Shown here one piece after another: positions 34,401-44,093 of a DNA stretch of 64,000 bases (its first letter is position 1; every line of letters starts with the position of its first letter). Below the pieces are notes generated by a model. That model saw nothing but the letters and a program-made list of their open reading frames with translations. It was not told the DNA's origin and made no database searches. The stretch is taken from positions 5,950,516 to 6,014,515 of the forward strand of contig NC_133472.1 in the NCBI RefSeq assembly GCF_025370935.1. The letters run 5' to 3'. This DNA comes from Choristoneura fumiferana (taxonomy: Eukaryota; Arthropoda; Insecta; Lepidoptera; Tortricidae). The translations under genes and the position numbers were made by a program.

Positions 34401-37400
34401 CCAAGTTATAAGTTTATGAGTATTATAAATGCGAAAGTAACTGTCTGTCTATTATCTCTTCACGCGTATACCGCTAAACCGATTGAGATAAAATTTGCCA
34501 TGGAGATATTTGAGATCCTAGGAAGGACCTAAGTTAGTTTTTTTGAAAATAACTAAATTATATGTGGCCTTTGGCCTCATGGTACCTTGATGTGTTGCAC
34601 AGTTTTGTTGGAGTGGTTGACAATGGAGAAGCTGACGACTATAGGCTCGCCATGATGATAAGCCGACTTGTCCAGCCAAGATTCCAGATGCAGCCTGTAA
34701 CAAAGTAAATAATTGTAGTTTTTAATGATTCATCGTATCGAGTCTACCCGTGATTTGTAGATGCTGTTAGAGCGGTAGATCATACAGGTAATGGCGGTCT
34801 ACGTTCCGTAAATAATTCTACTTATATTACTCGGCTTTACCCAAGACTTCGCACGCGTAAATATTAAGTACTTACATCTAGGAGATACTCGTAGTTGAAT
34901 TAAAATTGCAGTATTTTGGGAAAAAAAATCTCGTGGTAATTCCCAGAATTTCTCCGTGCATTTCAATAACGTTGCATACAAAACACTAGCGCCAAATTCG
35001 ATGACTTGAAACATCGCGGTTGAGATTTTGACCTTTTGTCTCGACCCCGTGGGAATATCGGTATAAAAACGTAGCCAATTTTATTCCTGACGTCCAGCTC
35101 TATCTACATACCAAATTTCATCTGAATCAGTCCGGTCCTTTTAACGTGGAGTAACAAACATCCATCCTCACTAACTTTCGCCGTAGGTAACTCGTGTGTT
35201 CTGTTTTAACATAATGAAAGAAAGAAAGAAAGAAAGAAAAGTTTATTTTGGCTCCAAAAAGTACCACCTAAAACTAAGACTAGAACTAGCACTAAAACTA
35301 TGTTACTAGGTCACACGGCAGGATAGCAAAAAGGGTCACCACTCAGCATGTGTTGCCGCACATTATGTGCAGTAACGCTGGTTTTCTGTGGAGCCCAAAC
35401 GTTAAATAAACATGTATGCATGAGCCAGTTCCTTTGCCCCAATCAGACGGAGACAAAAAAAAAAAATTAAAACCATAGACAAAGGGAGAAGTGACGTGGC
35501 TCAGTGTAAAAGATAATAATACTTATACTGCTGTCATGGCAATAAATAATAATGATCTGAGTCTCACAGAGATTAAAATTAGTTGGAACCACCGTCGAAG
35601 CTTTACCGAGAAACAGGTTTGTGTAAATATTTTCTATACGTTTGGCGTATTAAATTCAAGCCCTTACCGGCTTCGCTCACTTTTACCATTAAGATTTGGC
35701 ATCTAAATTGAAATTCTGGGAAATCTTGAAATTCTCACGGAATATTAGCTTTGTATAAGAAACACCCGTGTCATATTTCAAATCTCTTAACGGTTAAAAT
35801 TCGGAATATTAGCGTTGCATAAGAAACAATTTGGGATTTCGTATTTCTATCCCGATCTCCTGTACCACTAGACCACTACCTTGAGTTTACAGTGACCGTA
35901 CTCGATAGCGACGGCGTAAATTATTTGTAGAGGCGCTGTACAGTTCTCCATACAAATAATTTACGCCGTCGCTATCGAGTACGGTCACTGTAAACTCATG
36001 GTAGTGGTACTGGTAATATCGAGATAAAAAGTATACTTGTACCTTGTACATTAGCGGTATTAGGCAATGTTGGTTACGCGACATTGCAGTAGGCACCATT
36101 GACATATTGTGTCAAGTTTTAACCAGCGTTTCCACCAGAGATGTGCAAGGATGTGTAGCGAGAAATATGTTTTTCATTAACCAATAGAAACGCATTCGCG
36201 TTGCTAGGCAGACTTGACACCCTACACTTCAGTCTACTCGTGACCACGACCACTGTAATGTGGCCGAAACATCGAGGTAAATATTACTTAAGTGTTTTAG
36301 CGTGATAAAAGTCCCGTTTGTGGTATTTTGACGATGAGTGAAAATCACGAAAGATTAAAACAATAGTAACGCTTCATTTACCTCGCCTCGCTCCGCTCAG
36401 CTGTTTCCACCAGAGATGTGCTGTGCGAGGATGGGTAAATGGAGCGTTTCTATTGGTTAATGAAAAACACATCCCTCGCAACACATTATCGCACATTATA
36501 AATAAATATAAATAAATATCACGGGACAATTCACACCAATTGACCTAGTCCCAAAGTAAGCTTAGCAAAGCTTGTGTTATGGGTACTAAGCAACGGATAA
36601 ATATAATTATATAAATAGACACATACTTAAGTACGTATTAAACAGCCAAGACCCGAGAGCAAACATTCGTATTTTTCATACAAATATCTGCCCCGACACG
36701 GGAATCATATGAAGTGTCTTTCTCTGTCTAATCTTGAATTTCACAATTTTATATCTCTGTTTTAATGGGTGGTGCCAAGTGTTGTAATGATACGTGAACG
36801 GGTGATACGAGTAGTGTTAAATAAATAAATAAATATCACGGGACAATTCACACCAATTGACCTAGTCCCAAAGTAAGCTTAGCAAAGCTTGCTTGTTGCT
36901 TGGGCTGAACGGCTTTCTCCAAGGAGCATGGGTCGAAGAACGATTTTTTTTCACCTTTCCATTGTAAGTTGGTCAGCTAGCCTATCGATAAGTAGGAACA
37001 TTTTGTATGTGTCTTAAATTTTTTTTTGGTTTTTCTTCATATGTTCCTTGAAGAAAGTTGATCAGTTTGGGCAGCACTGTCACCTGTTTGAGTGTCGGCA
37101 CATCGTTTGATACCATCCTGTATGTAAAGATGGCTTAAAAAAACTACAATTTATTAAATAAAATACATACCGTAAACTGCTTCAACTTTGCCCTCTAGCC
37201 CCAACATTGCCTGAGTTGATTTAGAGTCGATAACAATACAATACAAAGACTCTTTATTTTACACCAGACATAGTAAGCGATACAGAAAACAGATACACAG
37301 AGAAAAAATACAAGGTGAGCAATAGGCGGCCTTATCGCTTAAGAGCGATCTCTATAACTTAGGACTTTTATAGTTTTTAAACTTTTATCTACACGGGAAT

Positions 37401-40400
37401 TATTAATAAGGGGAGACAAGAGTTTAAAAACCTAAAGGGTGCTAAGTTATCGACTCTAAATCGATTTATCAGGCAATGTTGGGGCTAGAGGGCAAAGTGG
37501 AAGCAGTTTACGGTAGACTGCTAAAATCATTACCCTTCCTTTGGCTTTGCCGTAGTCAAGTAATAATAGTCATATAGTTACCATATTGAGTTGTTACCAT
37601 GACGTTTGTATCAGAAATGCAGGTAATTAATTATATTCGTTAAGGATAACTAGGCGGATATTTAACCCCACACAGATTAGGGGGTCTCCTTTGACACCCC
37701 TCGGGGTTCTCATTACACGGGCGAGTAGGAATTGTTTTGCCAGTTCATTACAATAATGAACATCGTTATTGGCGTACCACTTAGTGGAAAGATCAGGCTT
37801 GTCAAAATGTTTGTTGCTTTTACCGGCCTAAATACTTTGATAGTGTTTAATAAGGCCCAAAATATGGGCCCTGTAACAGACGTAAAAAATTAAAACACAG
37901 GTTCTTCTACTCAAATGGAACTAGGTACTTTAGTTCTGCAACTTTCAAAAATTAAGTAATTTTATTATTATGTTTATTCCAAGCAAATTAAATGGTATTT
38001 ACAATGTAGAGCATCCAATAGCCTAAATGACATCGCCTGTCACGTAACAAAATGACGGATTTCCCAATACATAGCTTATCCAATTAAACTTTAAACTATA
38101 ATAAAAATCATGTTACAAGTTAATTTCAAATGTTATAGAACTAAATTAGCTCAAGATTAAGAGTGGAAGCTGTGGTTTAATTTTTTGCTCCTGTTACAGG
38201 GCCCACCTTGTATGTATGAAGAAACTTAAATACTTAAATGAAAAGAATATGTCTAAAATTATGCAGTAAAAATACATAATATTCACTTGAGTTTCAACGG
38301 GAAAATCGATGCATATAAACAAGGGACACAAATAAAAAAAAACACTTCTCATGTTCGTAAAGTTAGTGTTTATGTTTGTTTATCTAGGCGACATAAAATG
38401 ACTTTTTATGCTCTGGTACATAAAGTAAACAGCTACAAAAAAAGAAGTTTGTACATATATTTTATTAATATTTTTTAATTTATATTAATACTTTCCAAGG
38501 AATCAAAATTACAACTTGAAATTTGGACTGGATAGTGGATATTCATAAACACCTACACATTCGTACCGAACCCTTTATGCGTGAGTCCGGCTCGCACTTG
38601 GCCAGCTTTTTTTAATTTACATCTGTATGTGTAGAACAGTCAAAATAAACGCAAGAAAATAACACTATAACGGCTCTCGAATTAAATTGTTTCGGCCGAA
38701 ACGTTAATAAAGCGAAATGATAAATTAATTTATCAAGAATTTTGAGGTACTTAATTAAAGTAAAGATTATGATAGCACCAACGTGTTTAATAAGTTAGAC
38801 ATTTTACGCACATAATTCCCAAATTGCGGGTTCCCTACGGCAGCGCATAAAACTTTATTAAGAGCTGTAACAGGCACAAAAAGAGGTTATTCGCTCCTGA
38901 AATTATACCTTCAAGGAAGAGCGATTATAAATTGCCTGATGAGCTTTTCAGGGTTTACAAGGTTCAGACCCATGTCACTTTTTCAGGTATACTACCAACG
39001 TTTTTTTTAAATGTTTTTATATGAGGGGAAAACGAGCTGGCGGGTCACCTGATGGAAAGCAATCACCGCCGCATATCTATAACATAAGCTGAGTTACGGA
39101 TGCGTTGGTGGTGCCAGGAGTTCGTAACTGGCAACAATATCACATCAGAGGATCTATTGCGTAACGTTTCGGTATTTTCAATAAAAATTGTCATTAGATT
39201 GCGATCGGGAGTGTCAGAAACGTTAAAGAATGCGAATACAGCCTCTGGCCTCTTAATCGCTTTTTAATACACCAACGAGAAGAGATGGATCCGTCCTATC
39301 CTATATTAAAACCAGGCACTTCACGGACTTAATACTCATCATCATCATCATCATCATCATCAGCCGGAAGACGTCCACTGCTGGACAAAGGCCCTTAGAA
39401 CGCCACAATGAACGACAACTCGCCACTTGCATCCACCGGTTTCCCGCCTCTCTCACGATGGCGTCAGTCCACCTGGTGGGAGGCCTGCCAACGCTTCGTC
39501 TTCCGGTTCGTGGTCGCCACTCGAGGACTTTTCTCCCCCAACGGTTATCTGATCTTCGAGCGATGTGGCCTGCCCATTGCCACTTCAATTTGCATATTTT
39601 TCCAGCTATGTCAGTGACTTTAGTTCTTCGACGAATTTCCGTATTCCGGATTCCAAGTTACGGACTTAATACTATGTATACGTAATACTATTTTCCCTTG
39701 ACTGTACGGAGCCCTCGTCGCCCGAGACCGACTCGCAATTGGCCCATTTTTATAGCTCTCGCGTCGCTAAAGCATCGTCGCAGCCTATATACGTCCCACT
39801 GCTGGGCACAGGCCTCCTCTCAGAACAAGAGGGCTTGGGCCATAGTTCCCACGCGGGCCCAGTGCGGATTGGGAACTTCACACGCACCATTGAATTGCTT
39901 TGCAGGTTTGTGCAGGTTTCCTCACGATGTTTGCCTTCACCGCAAAGCTCGTGGTAAATATCAAATGTAATTCCGCACATGAATTTCGAAAAACTCAGAG
40001 GTGCGAGCCGGGGTTTGAACCCACGACCCTCTGCTTGAGAGGCGATAGGTCAAACCACTAGGCCACCACGGCTTTTTTCGCTAAAGCATATTTCTGAATT
40101 TTTAACCAGACTCTGTTTTAATCCTGGACGAGGCGGCATTATTTACAGATACTATTTTTGCTGTTACGCTACGAAAATGTTGTATAAATAATAAAATGTT
40201 GTTGGTACTAAGTGACTTCACAAATGTTAGTTATTTTTCTCGGTCACAATCACGGTTTACATTCCAGAAACATACCGACTTGGTATGTTTGCAGAATGTA
40301 AGTATGTTTGTAGACCGTAATTGCCTTTAATGCGTCCGTGATCATAATCATTGTATGCAACTGCATCGAAATATCCCAGTCTATATAGGTACGTCCCAGC

Positions 40401-40873
40401 GCTGGGCACAGGCCTCCTCTCAAAATGCCAGTTCATGTTAGTGATGGGTCGTGTCGACTTAACTTTTTTATAGGCAAAGGCGTGACTTGCATTCAGCCAC
40501 GTCGGTAAACATGTTTTTAAAAATATAACCTCCATTTCTAATGTTTGTTATGTTGGTGTTGTAATGATTTAAATTTTTTGGCATTGATTAAGCAAGTAAA
40601 ACGAAAGTTTTCAAAAATCGAAGTTCGTATCGTACCGTCCCTCTCACTCCCATATTAAATGATATTAGCGTTAGCGGGACGGCAGAAACGAAGTTCGAAT
40701 TTTGCACTTCGTAGTATAGGGTCTATGCCCAACCCCTATGTTGGGCTTGTGTCCAACTGTGGGCTCCTAAGGTTGATATAACGATGATACTTACTTGCCA
40801 TCACAGAGTAGAAACGGCTTCTCAGCCCTCACACGAGGGGGCGGTCTCTCTCCGGTAGAAGTTTCAGGCACAG
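30924..40873 (-). CDS. Arrestin-family gene (C-domain and tail exons), native-context copy
   Basis: Arrestins bind activated, phosphorylated G-protein-coupled receptors at the plasma membrane, stop G-protein signalling and can recruit endocytic adaptors. Exons in coding order are 40873-40795 (79 nt), 34694-34586 (109), 31990-31849 (142) and 31459-30924 (536), possibly preceded by 51291-51245 (47). Each has AG/GT borders and the split codons join in phase. The chain encodes roughly 290-300 residues: a linker with AEKPFLLCDGK, the C-domain (LDKSAYHHGEPIVV, VQHVDVCMFSNGKFKNVVA, KNWIALEDSY, DRNVFAIYVSYYVKVKL, GGELSVKLPF), then a ~95-residue acidic tail. The N-domain exons are not in the window. 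The sequence is unlike what I know of insect Arr1, Arr2 or Kurtz beyond the core, so no symbol is given. Family assignment is firm; subfamily is open. Confidence 0.85.
31849..31990 (-). CDS. Arrestin penultimate exon, copy 2
   Basis: This is a 142-nt exon with acceptor ...cttgtccag and donor G|GTTAGC. It encodes ALVVQHVDVCMFSNGK, then FKNVVAMAKDEGTPVPPG and a DSYTVTPSR end. The hallmark is the arrestin C-domain strand 'VQxVDVxMFxNGxFKNxVA' followed by the P-x-x-PG turn. It starts in phase 0 and ends with one base, which matches the two-base start of the terminal exon. It is identical to copy 1. Confidence 0.88.
32393..32513. mobile_element. Palindromic 'cgaagttcg' MITE (copy 2)
   Basis: The full right end gcacttcgtggtatagtgc is present here and deleted in copy 1. 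Confidence 0.65.
32601..33138 (-). mobile_element. 'ggttccgg' GTCT-family element, copy 2 only
   Basis: It begins gagcgcgtcggacacgccca and ends ttggctccggaaccct, the reverse of the copies at 56644-57294 and 62510-63033. A (gaca)n microsatellite lies near its right end. Copy 1 has a short A run at this site (after 14160), so the insertion is polymorphic between the two copies. No open frame. Confidence 0.85.
33391..33758 (-). mobile_element. SINE-A with a second repeat embedded
   Basis: The tail ccagcctatatacgtcccac and the head (gtgcgagccggggtttgaac, cataggtcaaaccactcggc) are SINE-A. Between them, 33609-33685 replaces a few bases with a ggcaaacgagcaagtgggtc module that also occurs alone near 63570-63645. 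It lies in the arrestin intron downstream of exon 34586-34694. Confidence 0.8.
33965..34350. mobile_element. hAT-type non-autonomous element
   Basis: The terminal inverted repeats CAGGGTTTCTCAAA and TTTGAGAAACCCTG are perfect over 14 bp, and the 8-bp duplication CTATAATG flanks it (33957-33964 and 34351-34358). 386 bp, no transposase. Inner arms also pair (taggggttcg / gggggttcg region and ggggtacg / cgtggag region). It is 236 bases downstream of arrestin exon 34586-34694. Confidence 0.92.
34419..34520 (+). mobile_element. Helitron-like 5' fragment
   Basis: tattataaatgcgaaagtaa with ctgtctgtct, then ccgattgagataaaattt, is the 5' portion of a Helitron-like family related to 2663-2879. Confidence 0.5.
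34586..34694 (-). CDS. Arrestin C-domain exon
   Basis: This is a 109-nt exon: one base completing a lysine codon, then 36 codons reading LHLESWLDKSAYHHGEPI and VVSFSIVNHSNKTVQHIK. It matches the arrestin C-domain start (family pattern L-x-x-LDK-x-x-YYHGE-x-I-x-V-x-x-x-x-x-N-x-SNKTVK-x-IK). The acceptor is ...ttgttacag and the donor is AAG|GTACC. It lies 1.3 kb beyond the end of copy 2, so copy 1 has no equivalent in the window. A Helitron-like 5' fragment and a hAT-type MITE lie just downstream in the intron. Confidence 0.83.
34820..35180. mobile_element. Helitron-like 3' remnant
   Basis: It contains gacttcgcacgcgtaaat, ctcgtggtaattccc and gtgggaatatcggtataaaa, words shared with 3541-4055 and 61490-61760, and ends in ctaactttcgccgtagg. 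Confidence 0.45.
35217..35240 (+). repeat. (GAAA)n microsatellite
   Basis: Five to six tandem gaaa units, followed by agtttattttggc. Confidence 0.9.
35873..36007. mobile_element. Near-perfect hairpin element
   Basis: The 57-bp arms (35873-35929 and 35951-36007) are inverted copies with one mismatch; the inner 47 bp are perfect. The loop is 21 bases. The arm includes gtgaccgtactcgatagcga. No direct flanking duplication is obvious. It is a very young MITE, or an inverted duplication of another origin. Confidence 0.85.
36122..36495. mobile_element. 'tttccaccagagatgtgc' MITE, two related halves
   Basis: gtttccaccagagatgtgc occurs near 36127 and 36408, each followed within ~60 bases by the aagagaaac-type motif attaaccaatagaaacgc or its inverse (gcgtttctattggttaatga). 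An internal cgtttgtggtattttgac segment separates them. No coding capacity. Confidence 0.55.
36498..36706 (-). mobile_element. SINE-B, head truncated
   Basis: The tail aaataaatatcacgggacaa and body (caacggataaatataatta, gagagcaaacattcgtattt) are clear; it stops within the B-box region at ccccgacacgggaatca. Confidence 0.8.
36822..36896 (-). mobile_element. SINE-B 3' fragment
   Basis: It shares more than 60 bases with the tail of the copy at 36498-36706, including the unusual cccaaagtaagcttagcaaa. The shared variant suggests a local duplication. Confidence 0.75.
37160..37520. mobile_element. MITE interrupted by a LINE 3' end
   Basis: The outer arms are inverted copies: ccgtaaactgcttcaacttt through gatttagagtcgataac on the left and its inverse ending acggtag on the right. 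Between them, about 37236-37365 is a LINE 3' UTR in minus orientation (ctctttattttacaccagac, aggcggccttatcgcttaag), with its cDNA tail as tacaatacaaag. Confidence 0.65.
37848..38215. mobile_element. MITE with 'gtaacagggccc' ends, interrupted
   Basis: Ends as in 20286-20505 (gggccctgtaacagacgtaa and ttgctcctgttacagggccc). About 110 extra bases (from tttattccaagcaaattaaa to catagcttat) lie in the middle. Confidence 0.6.
39001..39075 (+). mobile_element. 'cgagctggcgggtcacctga' repeat module
   Basis: A diverged copy of the module at 33609-33685 and 63570-63645 (aaaacgagctggcgggtcac then ctgatggaaagcaatcacc). Confidence 0.45.
39340..39660 (-). pseudogene. RTE-like LINE ORF C-terminus with (ATG)n tail
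   Basis: On the minus strand it encodes KWQWAGHIARRSDNRWGRK, VLEWRPRTGRRSVGRPPTRW and a CPAVDVFR end. A run of ATG trinucleotides follows. Same family as 58275-58608. 5' truncated. Confidence 0.75.
39776..40077 (-). mobile_element. SINE-A, full length
   Basis: On the minus strand the head reads CCGTGGTGGCCTAGTGG (A box) and GGGTTCAAACCCCGGC (B box), followed by a ~200-base body ending ccagcagtgggacgtatata. The 12-bp duplication tcgctaaagcat flanks it (39764-39775 and 40078-40089). No coding capacity. Confidence 0.92.
40373..40432 (-). mobile_element. SINE-A 3' fragment
   Basis: cccagtctatataggtacgt and gggcacaggcctcctctcaa match the SINE-A tail. Confidence 0.65.
40601..40726. mobile_element. 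Palindromic 'cgaagttcg' MITE
   Basis: Left arm aaatcgaagttcgtatcgta, right arm gaagttcgaattttgcactt. It sits ~70 bases into the intron after arrestin exon 40795-40873. Confidence 0.7.
40795..40873 (-). CDS. Arrestin linker exon
   Basis: This is a 79-nt exon with acceptor ...ttattatag and donor AA|GTAAGTATC. It encodes VPETSTGERPPPRVRAEKP then FLLCDGK, the segment linking the two arrestin domains; other arrestins have APExxGPQPxAExxxxFLxSDxPLHLE here. It begins with two bases of a split codon and ends with AA, completed by G of the 34694 exon. A palindromic MITE (40601-40726) sits only ~70 bases downstream in the intron. Confidence 0.75.
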
Positions 40874-40967
40874 CTATAATAAACATTTAATTATATCAGT
40901 GTATGCAAATGTATGCAAATAGCCTATGCACGTAACGTGGGGTCTATATTATGTAGACATGGGGAAA

Positions 40968-41163
40968 AGCGTTAAGCCGCGTATCCATTAGAGCAGCCTC
41001 AGGCCGAGCACCGCGAGCCGAGCCATATTTTGTCGGTTTTTTGGCCGTGCTCAAAGGAGCCTCAGTCTGAGCCGTGCCTTTGGCAGCGTCTCCACTTGCG
41101 CGGCCTCGGAGCGAGGCAGCCGCTCGGCCCGAGGCTGCCTCTAGTGGATACGCGGCTTTACAT
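40968..41163. mobile_element. GC-rich palindromic MITE
   Basis: Ends aagccgcgtatccattagag and ctctagtggatacgcggctt are inverted repeats that continue as cagcctcaggccgagc / ctcggcccgaggctg. The open frame across it is a by-product of its composition. Confidence 0.8.
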
Positions 41164-41601
41164 TTTGATATCAGTGACTGACGATCCCGTTCCAAAAAAG
41201 TCACAGTGACTTTGTCACGCCTGTTCCTCATATCACCATACTCGTATGATATTGTCGCGGTGCTATTATGACCGTGTTTTTGTCACACCGTTATCACACA
41301 AGTAATTGATCCAAAATAACCTTCACACTTTTATAGGATTAGGACTCTGTGGTGCCACAGCGTCGTGATTTGACCAACAAAGACTGCGCTAGGCGCTAGG
41401 AACAGTGGGAAAGTATGTGATTTTGTAACGTTGTTCTTTTGTGAAAAGTCACAGTGACATATTTTGACGGCGTTATTTATCCCTCATGTCTAATATTATG
41501 TGGGGGACTGAAAAAGATAATTTATTGAATCAGGCGTTACTTTGCGGAGGTCCATATCAATGAACTAAAATAATTTCTTTGCTCACCCGCGACCTTATGA
41601 T

Positions 41602-41836
41602 AGCTAAGTTTATGCAAGATATGCGTGTTCATGCAGTTCCTCCAACTCCACACTGTAAGAACACATAAATCACACAAACTCTTGTGTTGCTCTGAAGATG
41701 AGATCTGGTTGAGTTCGAAACGCGTCAGTGTATTGTGGTGGTGGTGATAGACGGGTTTGTGTGATTTACGTATGTTTTTACAGTGCGGAGGTGGAGGAAC
41801 TGCATGAACACGCATATCTTGCATAAACTTAGCTAG
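41602..41836. mobile_element. Palindromic MITE with ~50-bp arms
   Basis: gcaagatatgcgtgttcatg with cagttcctcc on the left is inverted on the right (ggaggaactgcatgaacacg, catatcttgc). The centre holds gatgagatctggttgagttc. Confidence 0.82.
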
Positions 41837-42367
41837 TTAGCTAGTGTGCAGAAATTCTTTTAGTTTATTGGACTGAACTAAGGTTACTGAATGGCAACCT
41901 GATACTTTAAATAATATAAAAAATGGATTACATTCTTATATGTTTCTATACGTGCAAGACAGCTAAGTCTGTGCGGTACATGTGCTTACGCAGAACCCGG
42001 TCGTCCTCGACAAAATGACATTTAATAAAAAATAACAACAATATATTGTATTTGTTACATAAAAATACGTACGTAGCAGTCTTACATGTGTATAAGTTCA
42101 TTGATCATGCAATCTAAAATCAATCAATAACTAATTTATATAACTATTTTTTTGGGATTAACAGTATCCAATTATTTATTCTGGTCTTCTTGTATAAAGT
42201 ACACCTAATTACATGGAAATCGGTTCAGCAGTTCACGACGAAGAAGTTGAACAAACAAACTCACTTTCGCATTTATAATTATAAGTAAGGATGAACAAAG
42301 ACAAAATGGCGCCTCGCTTTATGAGGTCTTCAAAACAACGTGTATCTGTCGAAATTAACTGACCCTG

Positions 42368-42490
42368 TACTACTTACGAAGTGCGAAATTCGAACTTCGT
42401 ATCTTGCTGTCCCGCTGACGCTTCTATTATTTAATACGAGAGCGAGAGGGACGGTACAATACGAGCTTCAATTTTCAAAGTAGTAGCCCC
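42368..42490. mobile_element. Palindromic 'cgaagttcg' MITE
   Basis: Arms gcgaaattcgaacttcgtat and tacaatacgagcttcaattt around a cgcttctattatttaatacg centre. Confidence 0.7.
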
Positions 42491-42577
42491 CTGAATGCAT
42501 CTGTGGCAGTGGAAAGTGGGGAGGGCTGTTTACCTCAAGATCAGTCAGAAAGACTCATGACCAGGAATTCGACAGAT

Positions 42578-42945
42578 TACTGTCATTGTTCGCAATGATG
42601 TGGACATGACTGCGAAATTAATTAGATACATAAATAATATAACAATTAATTATTTTCTTAATTGAGATTTTATTTTGATTTCTAGTAGGTAAATAAATAA
42701 CACAAAGATTTCTTATAATGCAGATTTATTAAAGTAAATAAATCTATGGCCAGAGTATCTATTTCTATTCCAACGACAATAACTGCTACTTCTATTAACG
42801 TTTTACTAATGTAATTATTTCGAAAGCATGTGCAAATTATTGGCAGGAATTCAAATGCAATTTTAAGAAATTAATTAATTGTTTAGTTTTTTTATTAATT
42901 TTGGAGTCATGTCCACAATATTGCGAACAATGACGCTCCCTCCAA
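42578..42945. mobile_element. MITE with 'tcattgttcgcaat' ends
   Basis: Left end gtcattgttcgcaatgatgt then ggacatgactgc; right end inverted (gtcatgtccacaatattgcg, aacaatgacg). The 290-base interior is AT-rich. Confidence 0.75.
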
Positions 42946-43445
42946 TCCCTGGACGACAGATGAACCCTTGTAACTTAACGCATGTTTGCATTTAATAATT
43001 AGCATAGCTCGGACATCTCGTCGCAAAACAATCGCCATACGGTAATAGAACAAAATTAATAGAGTCGTATTATGCTCAGTACTTACCTATTATTTAATTG
43101 TATTTTTCCATTACATAACGGTTTTATGATTTAAATTCGGGTTTTGTTCCGCGTACCTTGATTTAATAGAAGCTCGATATTTCGGCACAGTTGCATGCGC
43201 CATGATCAAGAAACGATGATGAGTCCGCGATAGTCTAAAACATTGTATTTTAACGGTAACCCATAATTGACCAATCCAAAGTTTCTGATTTAACCATTTT
43301 TAAAATATTTAGAAATAACCATAAGTAAATGACTTTACTAATTTCAACTGTCACAAAATTGTATTAGGAATGCCAGTTAGACCAAACTATGACATATGCA
43401 ATTAAAACAGATCAATAAATGTAAAATTACAATAATATCCGCTTT

Positions 43446-43520
43446 AGAATAGAATAGAATAGAATTCAATAAACATGCACACCTATGTTCCACAAATAAA
43501 CGTATTCTATTCTATTCTAG
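43446..43520. repeat. Inverted (AGAAT)n microsatellite pair
   Basis: agaatagaatagaatagaat at the left and tattctattctattct at the right enclose ~45 bases, so the segment can fold on itself. Confidence 0.75.
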
Positions 43521-43645
43521 ATAATCATAATCTTGTGTTACGACTCTCTTGAATCTTGTTCCATTTCCATATCTGTTTTTGCGATGAGCTGTCCGAGCTA
43601 TGCTAATTAGTTTCCATGATTGTTCATCAACAAAAATGTACTTAC

Positions 43646-43697
43646 CTACGATCATTTGGATACTGATTTTTACAAAGCCATACATTTTGCTTTCCAT
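43646..43697 (-). CDS. Possible alternative first exon of the arrestin gene
   Basis: ATG (43697-43695) opens MESKMYGFVKISIQMIV and ends at a consensus donor G|GTAAGT after one base of the next codon. That base joins the CT of the exon at 40873 as GCT (Ala), so the reading frame is compatible with the arrestin linker exon. An in-frame TAA lies directly upstream of the ATG. If used, the product would lack the arrestin N-domain. No core promoter is evident and the coding signal is weak. The alternative is chance. Confidence 0.22.
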
Positions 43698-43830
43698 TTA
43701 AATGCGACGGTCTGTGCTCGTGAACGGGGAAATATGAAAGCGCCCATCTTCTATAGAAGGTTGTAGCGGGTACATACAGCCATTATGCTGTATTAATGAA
43801 TAGAGCTGCCTGTCGTCTGACCTTAACCTG

Positions 43831-44093
43831 GGGGATGCTACGCAATTCGAAAATCGAACTTCGTATTGTACCGTCTCGCTCACACTCGTATTAAATAATA
43901 CGAGTTTAAGAGGCTGTTTCACCATCCATTGATAAGTGTTAACTGACGGTTAAATGTGATACCGTCTCCGTTTATTCGAACAAAACAAATAGAGACGGCA
44001 TCACATTTAACCGTCAGCTAACACTAATCAATGGATGGTGAAACAGCCCCTAAGCGTCATTAAGTTCGAAGTTTGCACTTCGTCGTATGGGGC
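43831..44093. mobile_element. 'cgaagttcg' MITE interrupted by another MITE
   Basis: The outer halves (aatcgaacttcgtattgtac and ttcgaagtttgcacttcgtc) belong to the palindromic family above. The insertion 43911-44050 splits it at the central ttTAAG. Confidence 0.75.
43911..44050. mobile_element. 'ggctgtttcaccatcc' MITE, nested
   Basis: Ends aggctgtttcaccatccatt and ccattggatggtgaaaca-type inverted arms of ~58 bp continue through cgtctccg. Flanked by TAAG on both sides, suggesting a TAA-type target duplication. Confidence 0.8.

Noticed and set aside
30924..40873. Naming the gene Arr1, Arr2 or krz
   Set aside because: The visible C-domain and tail do not fit my knowledge of any of these closely enough, and the N-domain is missing.
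40944..41231. 95-codon minus-strand frame
   Set aside because: It coincides with the GC-rich palindromic MITE at 40968-41163.
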